Source: Kiritimatiellia bacterium (GTDB lineage Bacteria > Verrucomicrobiota > Kiritimatiellia > B70-G9). Taken from it: a DNA stretch of 9,680 nt. The translations under genes and the position numbers were made by a program. The stretch spans positions 1 to 9,680 of the forward strand of contig DTYT01000094.1 in assembly GCA_012961745.1 (NCBI GenBank), written 5' to 3'. The notes beneath the pieces were generated by a model. The model did not search any database. It saw only the letters and a list, made by a program, of their open reading frames with translations, and was not told the DNA's origin. Shown one piece after another: positions 1 to 7,335 of this stretch (its first letter is position 1; each line of letters starts with the position of its first letter).

Positions 1-3000
1 CCCGCCGCCTGCATGACGGTATTGGCTTCCATCAGCCCGTTAGAGTCTTCGGCGCGCACACCGAAACACCAGACCTGGTCGTTGGGCAAGCCGGTCACTT
101 CATAAGAGGTGAGGTTTGTAAGAACCGCAATTTGGTTAGCGAAGACATCGGTAGCCTGGCAGTCCGGCTCGGTGCCGCAGGGCCAGGAAACGCTGCTACG
201 GTAGACATGGTAGAAGATGGTAGTGGATAGATCGCTGGCCGGTTCCCACGAAAGGAACACATTCTGGTTGCTTCCGCCGCTGGCGGTGCCCAGTCCGCTG
301 AACGCGGGCGGGAACTCGTCGGTGACCACGCGGTAGGTGAAGACGTAGGAGGCGTCTTCAATTCGGCAGGCGTAGGCGATCACCGGCAGTCCATAGGAAT
401 CGGTTACCAGGACCGGATTGGTGGCGATCCCGCCGTTCTGGGAGAGGCCGGGTTTTAAGTCGCTGCCCTGGAGGCCTTCCCAGACGGCGCCGTCGTACTG
501 CTTGAGATAGAGAGCATTCGGGGCGCTTTCGCTGTTACACCAGGCGACATATACGGTGCCATCCCCGGCGACGCTGATCCGTGGGTGGTAGGGTGTTTCC
601 ACGGTACTCTGCACGTCGCTTATGCCGGGGTAGGTAAGGGAGCCCCCGAATTCGTGCCAGGAGCCTCCCTGATAGTAGGCCGCGTATACCTGGGTGTAAG
701 GTGATTCCGGCCCGGTGCCGGGTTCCGTCCAGGTCACGTATATGCGTCCGCCGGGTCCTACCGCAAGGCAAGGGGCTGCGGCTCCCGGTGAAGATGTGGG
801 CCGGCCGAGGTCTTGCCACGATGTACCGTTCCAGTCCCTGACCTGCATCTGATGGCTACCGCCCACCGGCAGGGCCATCCAGGCCACAACGGGATTACCG
901 GAAGCGTCCAGCACCATTGAGGGCTCCGCCGAAGACAGGTACTCGCCGGTGACGCCGTTGGTATGCGAGCCGGCGAATCCCACCCAGTTGGTCCCGTTCC
1001 ATTTTGCCACGCGGATCTGTTCACGGTAGTCGGTCCCCTGCAGGACCGGCTGTTTCCAGCACACCACCGGCATGCCGTCGGTGCCGACCGCTACAGTGGG
1101 AAACGTGGCGCTGTAGTCCTCCTCTCCGCTGAGACCCGCCCCGCTGGCAGAACCGCCCAGTTCCACCCAGTTGGTCCCGTCCCACATTTTGAAGTAGATG
1201 TGGGACGGACCGCTCACCGGCGCCGCCTCGGTCCATGCGACGTAGACTCTTTCATTCCATACGGCGACACTGGGGTCGAGCGAGTCTTCCAGAGTTTTAC
1301 TGATGCCGGTTTCACGGGCCGACTTGTCCAGGTCGAACCATTGTTCATCCAAGCGTTTCCAATACCCGATTTCCGTTTGATCGCCGACTGCTCCCTGCCA
1401 GCGGCGGACGTAGATCTGTTTCTGATCGGCGAGGTCATACCCGGAATAGGCCACCACTGGCCACTGGTTGCTGTCCAGCGCCATGCTGGGGTGATCGCCC
1501 GCCGCATGGGACCCGACCGGACTGATCCCTTTGGTGATCGCCAAGGCGAATTCCTGCGCATCTGCCGGTACTTGGTAGGCATAGACTCTGATGGAATACT
1601 CACCCGGGACCGGATCGCCAATAATGACCTGTTCCACGTTGTTGTAGCGGTCCCCGTAGTCGGTGTTAGTGGGGTCGGGAACGCGATAGGAGGACCAGCC
1701 GTCGAGGTCAAACAGATTGCCCACGTAACCCTGGCCGTCAGGCGCGATGACGATCAGATCCAGATCGTTTACCAGACGGACGGCGTTTTCCGGACTGCCC
1801 GGTACGTCGGTCCATGCCAAGGTGATCTTCAGTCCCGAATGAGACCCGGTAACGGTGTAGTGATAGGTGAAGGATTGGCCGGTCTCCAAGGGTACCGTAT
1901 CGGCCTCGTCCAGCCAAACGACTTCGCTGTCTCCGAAGACGCCCGGACCGTCGATCGCGCGGGAAACGTCCACCATGCCCCATCCCTGGCTGACTTTATC
2001 CGGCGTAGAACCGTACACCGGGAACTGGTATAGCGCGCGGTTGATCATCCGGGCGCTGTTGACCAGGATGGCTTTCATCATTGCGGGACTGGGAGGTCTG
2101 CCGAAGGTGTTGGTGAAGTACTGGTAAATCAGTGCGGCGGCACCCGCGGCGATCGGGGTCGCCATGGACGTTCCACTCATGAAAGCGTAGTTGGTTCCTG
2201 AATCGACGTTACCATACCGGTAATCGCGGTTAGGGAGGGGCGGATTCTCGATTTCGTCCGGATTGGTGTCCTTGGACTGAGCCGAAAGCAGGTAGGAGCC
2301 GGGAGCCACCACGTCCGGCTTGATACGCAGGTCGGTAGAGGAGACCGGCCCCCGCGAGCTGAACCATGCCACCTCCCAGTCGCTGTCCGATTCCCATATG
2401 GAGCCGTAGGCCGGCAGGTTGGTGGCGAAACGGGCCTGCTCCAAGGCACCCACGCTGATTACGTTCTTGGCACATGCCTGCTCTCGGATGGTTCCCGCGA
2501 TCCCCCCCGAACCCTCCAAGGTTCCGGAGCCCTCATTACCGGCGGCGAAGAAAATGATCATCTGCTGGTCGCCCGCGGAATTCGTGTCTGCATCTCTGAC
2601 CAGCGCGTCCCAGATCGCGCTTTCGGTGCCGTAATCATACAGTTCGGGGTTTCCCCAACTGTTGGCGGAAATACGGGCCCCGTGGGCGTACTCGGTCCAG
2701 GCCGCCTCCGGGGCGGTCCATCCATAACCCTCTACTGCAAACCCTTCCAGCATTACCAGGCGCGCTGCCGGGGCCACACCGGCGAAGGTGTCGGAGGCAT
2801 ACGGTGCCGCGCCGGAGCCGGGAGCCGAGACCACGGTTTCCGACAGAGCCCCATTACCCAGGATGGAGGCCGCCACGTGAGTCCCGTGTCCCACGGCATC
2901 CCCGGGGATACCGTCCACTTCGGCGATCAGGCCGTTGGTGTCGGCTTCACCCCCACCGGGCCGGGCCTCGTAGTAGACAATACGGGTATTGAAGTTGGTA

Positions 3001-4217
3001 GAAGTCGGTTCGGCTGGATTTTCGGCGAAGGCCAAGTGATTGAAGTCGATTCCGGTATCCATGATACCGACGATCACGCCGCTGCCGTCCAGGCCCGGAT
3101 GGGAGAGCCTGAGAGCCCGCACTCCGACCCGCCGGACCGCCAGATCATTCAGCAGGCCGACCCGGCCGGAAGGCTCGATCCATTCCACCAGGTCGCTCCG
3201 GGCCAACTGCACCGCTGCTTGGACCGAGCAGGCAACCGTCGCGAACGTGCGCCCACCTACGCTAACCAGCGAGAGAACCTGGATGCCCTGGGCTTCCAGG
3301 ACCGGCCGAGCATCTCGGATATCACTGAAGATGATGAGATTGAAACGCCCCTGCTTCAACCCGCTGCTTCCGCCGGGATCCCCGGTTTCCATGAACCGGA
3401 TTATGCGGGGGTCGAGGCGGTAGTAAGGATGGTAGGGAGCAACCAGATAAACGTTGGTCAGCCGACCGAGTGCGTCGGCTTTGGCGGGGGAGATCCTCAC
3501 CAGGAGCGTACGGTTCGGTACATAGCCCAAAATTGCGGCGCCAGCCTGGCGCAAAAGATCCTTTTCCCGCCGCCCGATAGGAACCGCGAACTGGACCATG
3601 AAGCAGGTGGAAGAGGGGGAAGCCAAATAGGCCTCAGGTAAAGGGACGCCGCGTTTTTCTTCGACCACGGCGACCGTGTCGATAACGGCGTTGCGCAGGA
3701 GGATGGCAGGGGCGTCGCGGCGGAGAAGCTGATGGAGGGGCTTCTGCGCATTGCACGGGAGCCCCTCGGGCACGGCGGCGGACTTGGAATATGCACGCGC
3801 CTGGATGCCGTCCGACCGGTCGGACGCCTCCCGATTCACCGCGGTGATGGTCGCCGAAGCGACGCGATACCGTCCGTCTCCGGTCCGTTCAAGTACCAGC
3901 GCGTAGCTCTGGGTCAGCCGATGGAGAAGCTCTTCCAGGGGCACGCGTCGGTAGTGGGCGGTGATCCGGGTGTCGAGAGAGGGATCGATGTGGATCGGGA
4001 TACCGCTGGCAACGGAGATATCCCGCAAGATACGACTCAGCGGAACGTCGGCAGCATCCAGGGACATAAGGCCGTCCTTCATTTCAAGCAGGTAGGCCGG
4101 AGTTGCACGAGGGCCATTTGAATGGGCCGGTTCCGGCATGAGTGCCAGAACTGCAGCGAGCACGGCGATAGCCGAGCTGCGGGCTAGATACTCAAGCGGG
4201 GATCTGGTGGTATTCAA
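1..4217 (-). CDS. Secreted subtilisin-like (S8) protease with N-terminal STN-like module, KP-43-like core and beta-propeller tail (C-terminus outside window)
   Basis: This is an exported serine protease, partial at its 3' end: 1405 codons are open to the window edge. I start it at TTG 4217, which has GGAGGT 8 nt upstream and gives a signal peptide (Arg-5 and Arg-13, hydrophobic residues 14-27, likely cleavage after AHS at 33). Residues 51-120 resemble an STN domain (LDAADVPLSRILRDISVASG). Residues about 206-370 resemble the KP-43 propeptide (FMVQFAVP, VAPYHPYYRLDP). The S8 domain spans about 376-715. Asp387 lies in GIMDTGID, His444 in GHGTHVA, oxyanion Asn561 in AAGNEGSG and Ser684 in MSGTSMATP, so it should be active. 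Residues 765-895 match the KP-43 C-terminal beta-sandwich (LVNDLDLIVIAPDG, NNVEQV). Seven propeller-like repeats (910-1296) and a fibronectin-III-like segment (from about 1300) follow. I translated several stretches, including all of 3060-4217, and saw no frameshift. The S8 assignment is certain; the substrate is unknown, and the STN and propeller calls are by eye. Confidence 0.95.
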   Translation of the reverse strand, partial: MNTTRSPLEYLARSSAIAVLAAVLALMPEPAHSNGPRATPAYLLEMKDGLMSLDAADVPLSRILRDISVASGIPIHIDPSLDTRITAHYRRVPLEELLHRLTQSYALVLERTGDGRYRVASATITAVNREASDRSDGIQARAYSKSAAVPEGLPCNAQKPLHQLLRRDAPAILLRNAVIDTVAVVEEKRGVPLPEAYLASPSSTCFMVQFAVPIGRREKDLLRQAGAAILGYVPNRTLLVRISPAKADALGRLTNVYLVAPYHPYYRLDPRIIRFMETGDPGGSSGLKQGRFNLIIFSDIRDARPVLEAQGIQVLSLVSVGGRTFATVACSVQAAVQLARSDLVEWIEPSGRVGLLNDLAVRRVGVRALRLSHPGLDGSGVIVGIMDTGIDFNHLAFAENPAEPTSTNFNTRIVYYEARPGGGEADTNGLIAEVDGIPGDAVGHGTHVAASILGNGALSETVVSAPGSGAAPYASDTFAGVAPAARLVMLEGFAVEGYGWTAPEAAWTEYAHGARISANSWGNPELYDYGTESAIWDALVRDADTNSAGDQQMIIFFAAGNEGSGTLEGSGGIAGTIREQACAKNVISVGALEQARFATNLPAYGSIWESDSDWEVAWFSSRGPVSSTDLRIKPDVVAPGSYLLSAQSKDTNPDEIENPPLPNRDYRYGNVDSGTNYAFMSGTSMATPIAAGAAALIYQYFTNTFGRPPSPAMMKAILVNSARMINRALYQFPVYGSTPDKVSQGWGMVDVSRAIDGPGVFGDSEVVWLDEADTVPLETGQSFTYHYTVTGSHSGLKITLAWTDVPGSPENAVRLVNDLDLIVIAPDGQGYVGNLFDLDGWSSYRVPDPTNTDYGDRYNNVEQVIIGDPVPGEYSIRVYAYQVPADAQEFALAITKGISPVGSHAAGDHPSMALDSNQWPVVAYSGYDLADQKQIYVRRWQGAVGDQTEIGYWKRLDEQWFDLDKSARETGISKTLEDSLDPSVAVWNERVYVAWTEAAPVSGPSHIYFKMWDGTNWVELGGSASGAGLSGEEDYSATFPTVAVGTDGMPVVCWKQPVLQGTDYREQIRVAKWNGTNWVGFAGSHTNGVTGEYLSSAEPSMVLDASGNPVVAWMALPVGGSHQMQVRDWNGTSWQDLGRPTSSPGAAAPCLAVGPGGRIYVTWTEPGTGPESPYTQVYAAYYQGGSWHEFGGSLTYPGISDVQSTVETPYHPRISVAGDGTVYVAWCNSESAPNALYLKQYDGAVWEGLQGSDLKPGLSQNGGIATNPVLVTDSYGLPVIAYACRIEDASYVFTYRVVTDEFPPAFSGLGTASGGSNQNVFLSWEPASDLSTTIFYHVYRSSVSWPCGTEPDCQATDVFANQIAVLTNLTSYEVTGLPNDQVWCFGVRAEDSNGLMEANTVMQAA

Positions 4218-4476
4218 CGGGCATAACCTCCACTTGCCAACCGGACAGGATCTCGGTTGCCTGGATGCTGCCGACTGTGATCGGTGTACGGCAACGGAAT
4301 TCGCATTCCGACCGAAGGTGAGCAAATAAAGTGCCATCCGGCCCGACAATCCCCCGGATATCGTAGGGACAACCGAGTGTTCGGAATCCCCGGCCCCACC
4401 CATGCGCGCGCCAAGCACAGGATGCAGCGGATGAGACGTGCGACCGGTGATCGTCAACTTTGGCGGAGGAAGCCAT
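4192..4476 (-). CDS. Possible small protein (94 aa) upstream of and overlapping the subtilase
   Basis: I do not recognise this frame with confidence. It runs from ATG 4476 to TGA 4192, and its last 26 nt overlap the subtilase start, an arrangement typical of translational coupling. It begins about 12 nt after the start point expected from the promoter at 4495-4523, and no clear Shine-Dalgarno precedes it. The first 35 residues look non-coding in character. The last 58 or so read like a small beta-rich domain (DIRGIVGPDGTLFAHL, then ITVGSIQATEILSGWQVEV). That pattern of a Gly-Ile-Val strand, Asp-Gly turn, Ala-x-Leu strand and Val-Gly turn recalls the PilP/GspC periplasmic fold, but the resemblance is weak. 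There is no signal peptide or membrane segment, so it could be a remnant, a mis-started gene or chance. The same frame continues open upstream to about 5000, but that part overlaps pilM and does not look coding. Confidence 0.3.
   Translation of the reverse strand: MASSAKVDDHRSHVSSAASCAWRAHGWGRGFRTLGCPYDIRGIVGPDGTLFAHLRSECEFRCRTPITVGSIQATEILSGWQVEVMPVEYHQIPA
4226..4231 (-). promoter_or_regulatory. Shine-Dalgarno that decides the TTG start of the subtilase
   Basis: GGAGGT on the minus strand lies 8 nt before TTG 4217. The only in-frame ATGs that could replace it are worse. ATG 4139 would remove the hydrophobic core of the signal peptide, and ATG 4403 would add about 60 residues with no secretion signal at the front. 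A nearer ATG (4222-4224) is in another frame, sits 1 nt from the motif, and belongs to the overlapping small frame that ends at 4192. Confidence 0.6.
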
Positions 4477-4494
4477 ACTATCTTCGCCGGCACG

Positions 4495-4523
4495 AGTATA
4501 TTTTGCGGGCGTGCTGAAAGCAA
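4495..4523 (-). promoter_or_regulatory. Sigma-70-like promoter toward the subtilase
   Basis: On the minus strand, TTGCTT (4518-4523) and TATACT (4495-4500) are separated by exactly 17 nt. Each matches the sigma-70 consensus at most positions, and an A-rich tetramer precedes the -10 box. Transcription would start near 4488 and give a leader of about 270 nt before TTG 4217, which contains the possible small gene. Whether the host's main sigma factor uses this consensus is assumed. Confidence 0.45.
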
Positions 4524-4611
4524 CGCTAATCGGGCAGTTCAGCAGTTTTCCCTCCAGAGTGCTCCGCGGGCGGCAATACTGAGGATCGGAACGTGATGAG
4601 CTATTTTTGTA

Positions 4612-4655
4612 TTTCTTAAATATGTGACGAGGTCTATCCTGATCGTAGCCGATCA
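4612..4655 (+). promoter_or_regulatory. Weak candidate promoter plus inverted repeat upstream of pilM
   Basis: TTTCTT (4612-4617), a 17-nt spacer and TATCCT (4635-4640) form a poor sigma-70-like pair next to the A+T-rich dip. The inverted repeat TGATCG-TAGC-CGATCA (4640-4655) starts at the last base of the -10 box and would cover the start point, a usual place for a repressor site. The boxes are far from consensus, so this is only the best candidate I can see for the pilMNO promoter. The leader to ATG 4808 would be about 160 nt. Confidence 0.2.
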
Positions 4656-4807
4656 CCACGCTGGACCCTCGCGTGGATGAGTTTGGATGAGGCTGCCGAC
4701 GGGATTCAGGATGCCGCCGCCGGGACCCGGCATCGCTTCCCTCGGCCGGGGCGATGGGAGGCAAGGGTTGGTCTACGAGGCATGGAACTTGCTCATTTGC
4801 ACCGCAA

Positions 4808-5851
4808 ATGCCCGAGGACAAGCAGTACGCGGTTGAATTCGTAACCACTTCCGGGGGGAGACCGAAGCTCCGGGAGGTGGCCGGTGTTGATCTGGGTGCA
4901 TCGGCGACCAAGGCGGTGCTGGTGCGGAAGACCAAGGAGGGCCTGGAGGTTACCGATGCCCGGATCCTGCCCCCGCTGAAACCCGGTGACGGCCCTGGCA
5001 AGAAACGGCTGGGGATGCCAAGCGGCTGGAAATGCCGCTACGCGGCTCTGGCGGTATCACCGCGCCGGGCGACAATCCGTTATGTCACCCTGCACGGGCG
5101 ACAAGATGTTCATGCCCGGCTGGAAACGGAGCTGCAGTCCCATCTTTCGATTGAAGAGGATATCCGGGTCGCGTACCGGGTGGTGCCCCATCATCGTCGC
5201 GAATCCGAGACCAACGTCCTGATAGCCGGGCTCCCTGAGGCATATGCGCAGGCGGTTCTTTCACTGGTTTCCGCCGGGATCCCGGCCGCCGCCTCGCTGG
5301 AGATCTCCGGGGTGGTATCGGTGGGAGCCTTCATGGATTGGGGTCCGCTGGGGACCGAGGAGGGGGCGGTGGGATTTTTGGAATGCGGAGCGTCTTCGAC
5401 GGTGCTGGCACTTTTCAACCGGCGCAATCTCTGCCTGATGAGGAAGTTGCCTCTGGGAGGCGATGTCCTGGTTGAGTCCATCGTCGCGCGGATGCAGATC
5501 GACCGGGACACCGCCGAAAAGATGTTGCAGGATGGCTCGTTTGACATATCACCGCTTGTGGGGGCCATGATGACTGACTTCCTGCAGCAGTTAAAAATTT
5601 CGTGCGAGTTCGTCGAGCGCCGGGAAGAAACCCGGGTGGGGAGATTTTTCCTGAGCGGAGGATTGGTTTTGGCTCCCTACCTGAGGGGGCACCTGGAGTC
5701 GGAGCTGAGACGGAAGGTCGTTCTCTGGAATCCTTTTCAAGGACTGGGAACCGGGGGTGGCGACTGGCAGGAAGGGATCGCGGGTCAGGAGCCCCGCTTT
5801 TCCGCGGCCTTGGGTGCCGCGGTGGGCACCCTGCGTGGGGAGGGGGAATGA
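4808..5851 (+). CDS. pilM: PilM-like actin-fold ATPase of a type IV pilus assembly complex
   Basis: PilM is a cytoplasmic actin/FtsA-like protein that binds ATP and the cytoplasmic tail of PilN, coupling the pilus motor side to the inner-membrane complex. Here the phosphate-1 motif is GVDLGASATKAV (residues 26-37). The phosphate-2 region is GFLECGASSTVL, with Glu192 where PilM proteins usually have Asp. The adenosine motif is LSGGLVLAPYL around residues 282-292. The length of 347 residues is normal for the family. I chose ATG 4808. An in-frame ATG at 4754 would add 18 atypical residues, and neither start has a clear Shine-Dalgarno. Even from 4808 about 24 residues precede the first beta strand, so the true start is uncertain. 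Its TGA overlaps the pilN ATG by 4 nt. GspL's cytoplasmic domain is the type II secretion counterpart; the separate PilN favours the pilus reading. Confidence 0.87.
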   Translation: MPEDKQYAVEFVTTSGGRPKLREVAGVDLGASATKAVLVRKTKEGLEVTDARILPPLKPGDGPGKKRLGMPSGWKCRYAALAVSPRRATIRYVTLHGRQDVHARLETELQSHLSIEEDIRVAYRVVPHHRRESETNVLIAGLPEAYAQAVLSLVSAGIPAAASLEISGVVSVGAFMDWGPLGTEEGAVGFLECGASSTVLALFNRRNLCLMRKLPLGGDVLVESIVARMQIDRDTAEKMLQDGSFDISPLVGAMMTDFLQQLKISCEFVERREETRVGRFFLSGGLVLAPYLRGHLESELRRKVVLWNPFQGLGTGGGDWQEGIAGQEPRFSAALGAAVGTLRGEGE

Positions 5852-6531
5852 ATCTGCGGCTCGATTTGCTTAAGGACGAGGAGTTCCGTTTCCCGGGCCG
5901 GCTGAGTCGGCCGACGATGGTGAAACTCGGGGCCGGGGCCGCGGCGGCCTTGGTGGCGGCCGTCGTCGTGGGACTGATTCTCCAGGGACGCATCACCCGT
6001 GGGCGCTTGCAGCGCGTCAGGGCGAGCATGAAGAAGATCGACGCCTCGTACCAGATAGTACGCGGGATGCAGAAGGACCTCATGGCCAACCGTAATTTAC
6101 AGAATGACCTTGAGGGGTGGTCACGCGCCCGGCTTTCGTCGGCGCAGTTACTGCGTAGGCTTCAGAGTATCGTGCCTCCTGAGATGGAATTGAAGAGATT
6201 CACCTTGGCGTCGCGCTTCGAAATGATACCGCCGCCCAAGTGGAAGAAGGACAGTCCTCCCACGCCCGGGTTGCGGTATACCATGCGGATCGAGGGGCGG
6301 GTGATCAGTGCGTTCGCGGAAACGGTGGTGGTTGAGTTCCTGCGCACTTTGAAGTCCGGCGCCGGTTTTGGGGGACTTCTGGAGTCGGTGAAGCTTGAGC
6401 GCCTGCACCGGGATCCCACCGTAAGCGCCGGGCGGGAGGCCCGTGTTTTCAGCGTCCTGCTGGAAACGGTTATCAGGCGGATGGAGCCGCAGGAAGAGCG
6501 CGCTCAGCATGCAGACGAGGTCAAGCGGTGA
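5848..6531 (+). CDS. pilN: PilN-like inner-membrane alignment protein
   Basis: PilN is a bitopic inner-membrane protein whose short cytoplasmic tail docks in PilM and whose periplasmic part pairs with PilO. The 227-residue product starts MNLRLDLLKDEE, a degenerate form of the family's INLLP-type PilM-binding tail. It has one membrane helix at about residues 27-45 (GAGAAAALVAAVVVGLIL). A basic, helical, coiled-coil-like stretch follows at 48-95. The C-terminal periplasmic domain is of the expected size (about 105-215), with YTMRIEGRV as a likely central strand. The start is ATG 5848 in an ATGA overlap with pilM, preceded by a G-rich ribosome binding site (GGGGAGGGGGA). An open extension to 5602 lies wholly inside pilM and is rejected. 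The call rests on topology, size and position more than on conserved residues, as is usual for this fast-evolving family. Confidence 0.8.
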   Translation: MNLRLDLLKDEEFRFPGRLSRPTMVKLGAGAAAALVAAVVVGLILQGRITRGRLQRVRASMKKIDASYQIVRGMQKDLMANRNLQNDLEGWSRARLSSAQLLRRLQSIVPPEMELKRFTLASRFEMIPPPKWKKDSPPTPGLRYTMRIEGRVISAFAETVVVEFLRTLKSGAGFGGLLESVKLERLHRDPTVSAGREARVFSVLLETVIRRMEPQEERAQHADEVKR

Positions 6532-7190
6532 AGATCCAGTTTCAGGAACTGTCCAAGGAACAGAAGCAAATCGCGGTGTTGAGCGTGCTGTTGGCAATCG
6601 GAATTTCTTATGCGACTTATCGGTTTGCCCTGGTCCCTTCTCTGGGGGCGATGCGCAAGGCCCGGGAGGAGTTGGGGGAGATGGAGAGCCAGCTCCGCAA
6701 GGCCGAGCGGCTGATAGCGCGGCGCGAGAGGATCGTGGAAGATCTTGAGGAAAGCTCCGACCGCCTGGGGCAATGGGTGGAAAAGTATGTGGCTCCCCAG
6801 GAAAACCGGCTGGCCTGGGCGACAGAGTACATATACCGCATAGGGCGGGAGGTGGGTATTGATATCGAAGCGGCCAGTGAGGTGGCGGTCGGTTTGGTTC
6901 CCTGGCAGTCGGCTCCCGAAACGAAGCGTATATTCGATCCGTATGCGACCCGCATCGTTTTTCGCGGGAGCTTCTTTGATCTGGTGCAGTTCCTGGAGAA
7001 GGTGGAAAAGACCAATCCATTCGCTATTGTATCCCTGGTCAACATCGCGGCGTATCCTACCGATCCCGAGCACCACAACATCGAGGTTCGACTGGTCTTC
7101 CCGACGTGGGCGGAGGAGCGCGGCCCCCGGGACATCCGGTCTCCTCCTAAAGGAGTTCTTCAGCAGGTCGATGCGGGAAGTGGTGCGTAA
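6528..7190 (+). CDS. pilO: PilO-like inner-membrane alignment protein
   Basis: PilO forms heterodimers with PilN in the periplasm and links the inner-membrane complex to the secretin, in most species through PilP. The 220-residue product has a short cytoplasmic tail and one membrane helix at about residues 15-33 (IAVLSVLLAIGISYATY). A charged coiled coil spans about 38-80. A ferredoxin-like C-terminal domain follows, in which FRGSFFDLVQFLEKVEKTNP is the typical PilO strand-helix element; IVSLVNIAAYP and NIEVRLVFPTW are later strands. It starts at GTG 6528, overlapping the pilN stop by 4 nt, with GAGGT a few bases upstream. No terminator-like hairpin with a T-run follows directly, so some read-through to the secretin gene is likely. 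GspM is the type II secretion equivalent. Confidence 0.82.
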   Translation: MKIQFQELSKEQKQIAVLSVLLAIGISYATYRFALVPSLGAMRKAREELGEMESQLRKAERLIARRERIVEDLEESSDRLGQWVEKYVAPQENRLAWATEYIYRIGREVGIDIEAASEVAVGLVPWQSAPETKRIFDPYATRIVFRGSFFDLVQFLEKVEKTNPFAIVSLVNIAAYPTDPEHHNIEVRLVFPTWAEERGPRDIRSPPKGVLQQVDAGSGA

Positions 7191-7247
7191 TGTCGAGAGG
7201 TTCACGGCCGGTAGCGTCACGCGGATGTGACAGCCAGGAGACTCGGC

Positions 7248-7265
7248 GCGCCGGCCGTCCGGCGC
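7248..7265 (+). other. G+C-rich hairpin between pilO and the secretin gene
   Basis: GCGCCGG (7248-7254) and CCGGCGC (7259-7265) form a perfect 7-bp stem with a CCGT loop. No T-run follows directly (the first T-rich stretch is about ten bases on), so I do not call it a rho-independent terminator. It could reduce read-through or protect an mRNA end, or have no role. Confidence 0.3.
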
Positions 7266-7320
7266 AGGTCCGGTTCTTGCCTGTTTTGACTTGGAATAGC
7301 CAAAGCCGAATGGGTAACAT

Positions 7321-7335
7321 CATCACAGTGTGATG
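7321..7335. repeat. Perfect short palindrome upstream of the secretin gene
   Basis: CATCAC-AGT-GTGATG is a perfect 6-bp inverted repeat with a 3-nt centre, 35 nt before the secretin ATG. The size and spacing suit a dimeric regulator's half-sites. A TTGACT at about 7287 could be a -35 box, but no good -10 box follows at the right distance, so the promoter itself is not established. Confidence 0.3.

Larger units (their letters stand above)
4218..4807. other. Divergent spacer between the subtilase and pilM
   Basis: About 590 nt separate the two divergent starts. On the left it holds the possible 94-residue frame and the minus-strand promoter. Near 4600-4640 it holds an A+T-rich dip, the only low-G+C stretch in the window, followed by a short inverted repeat. 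From about 4660 to 4800 I see no convincing gene or site. Plus-strand open frames here (for example 4284-4517) have coding-unlike composition and no ribosome binding site. Confidence 0.6.

Noticed and set aside
963..2033. 356-codon plus-strand open frame
   Set aside because: It lies opposite the subtilase, whose frame is open throughout and carries recognisable domains; the plus-strand translation is rich in His, Arg and Gly and shows no family features.
2682..3641. 319-codon plus-strand open frame
   Set aside because: It is antisense to the catalytic domain and propeptide of the subtilase and arises from that gene's high G+C codons.
4477..5001. Upstream extension of the small minus-strand frame
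   Set aside because: It would overlap pilM and is full of Ser, Arg and Pro with no coding character; only the part below 4476 is kept, as a weak candidate.
5602..5847. N-terminal extension of pilN
   Set aside because: It lies entirely within pilM in another frame. ATG 5848 has a good ribosome binding site and yields the normal PilN tail and membrane helix.
6148..7220. Minus-strand open frames of 290 and 238 codons
   Set aside because: Both are antisense to pilN and pilO, with Pro/Arg/Ser-rich translations and no recognisable motif.
7248..7290. Rho-independent terminator after pilO
   Set aside because: The hairpin is good but no adjacent T-run follows, so it is listed only as a hairpin.
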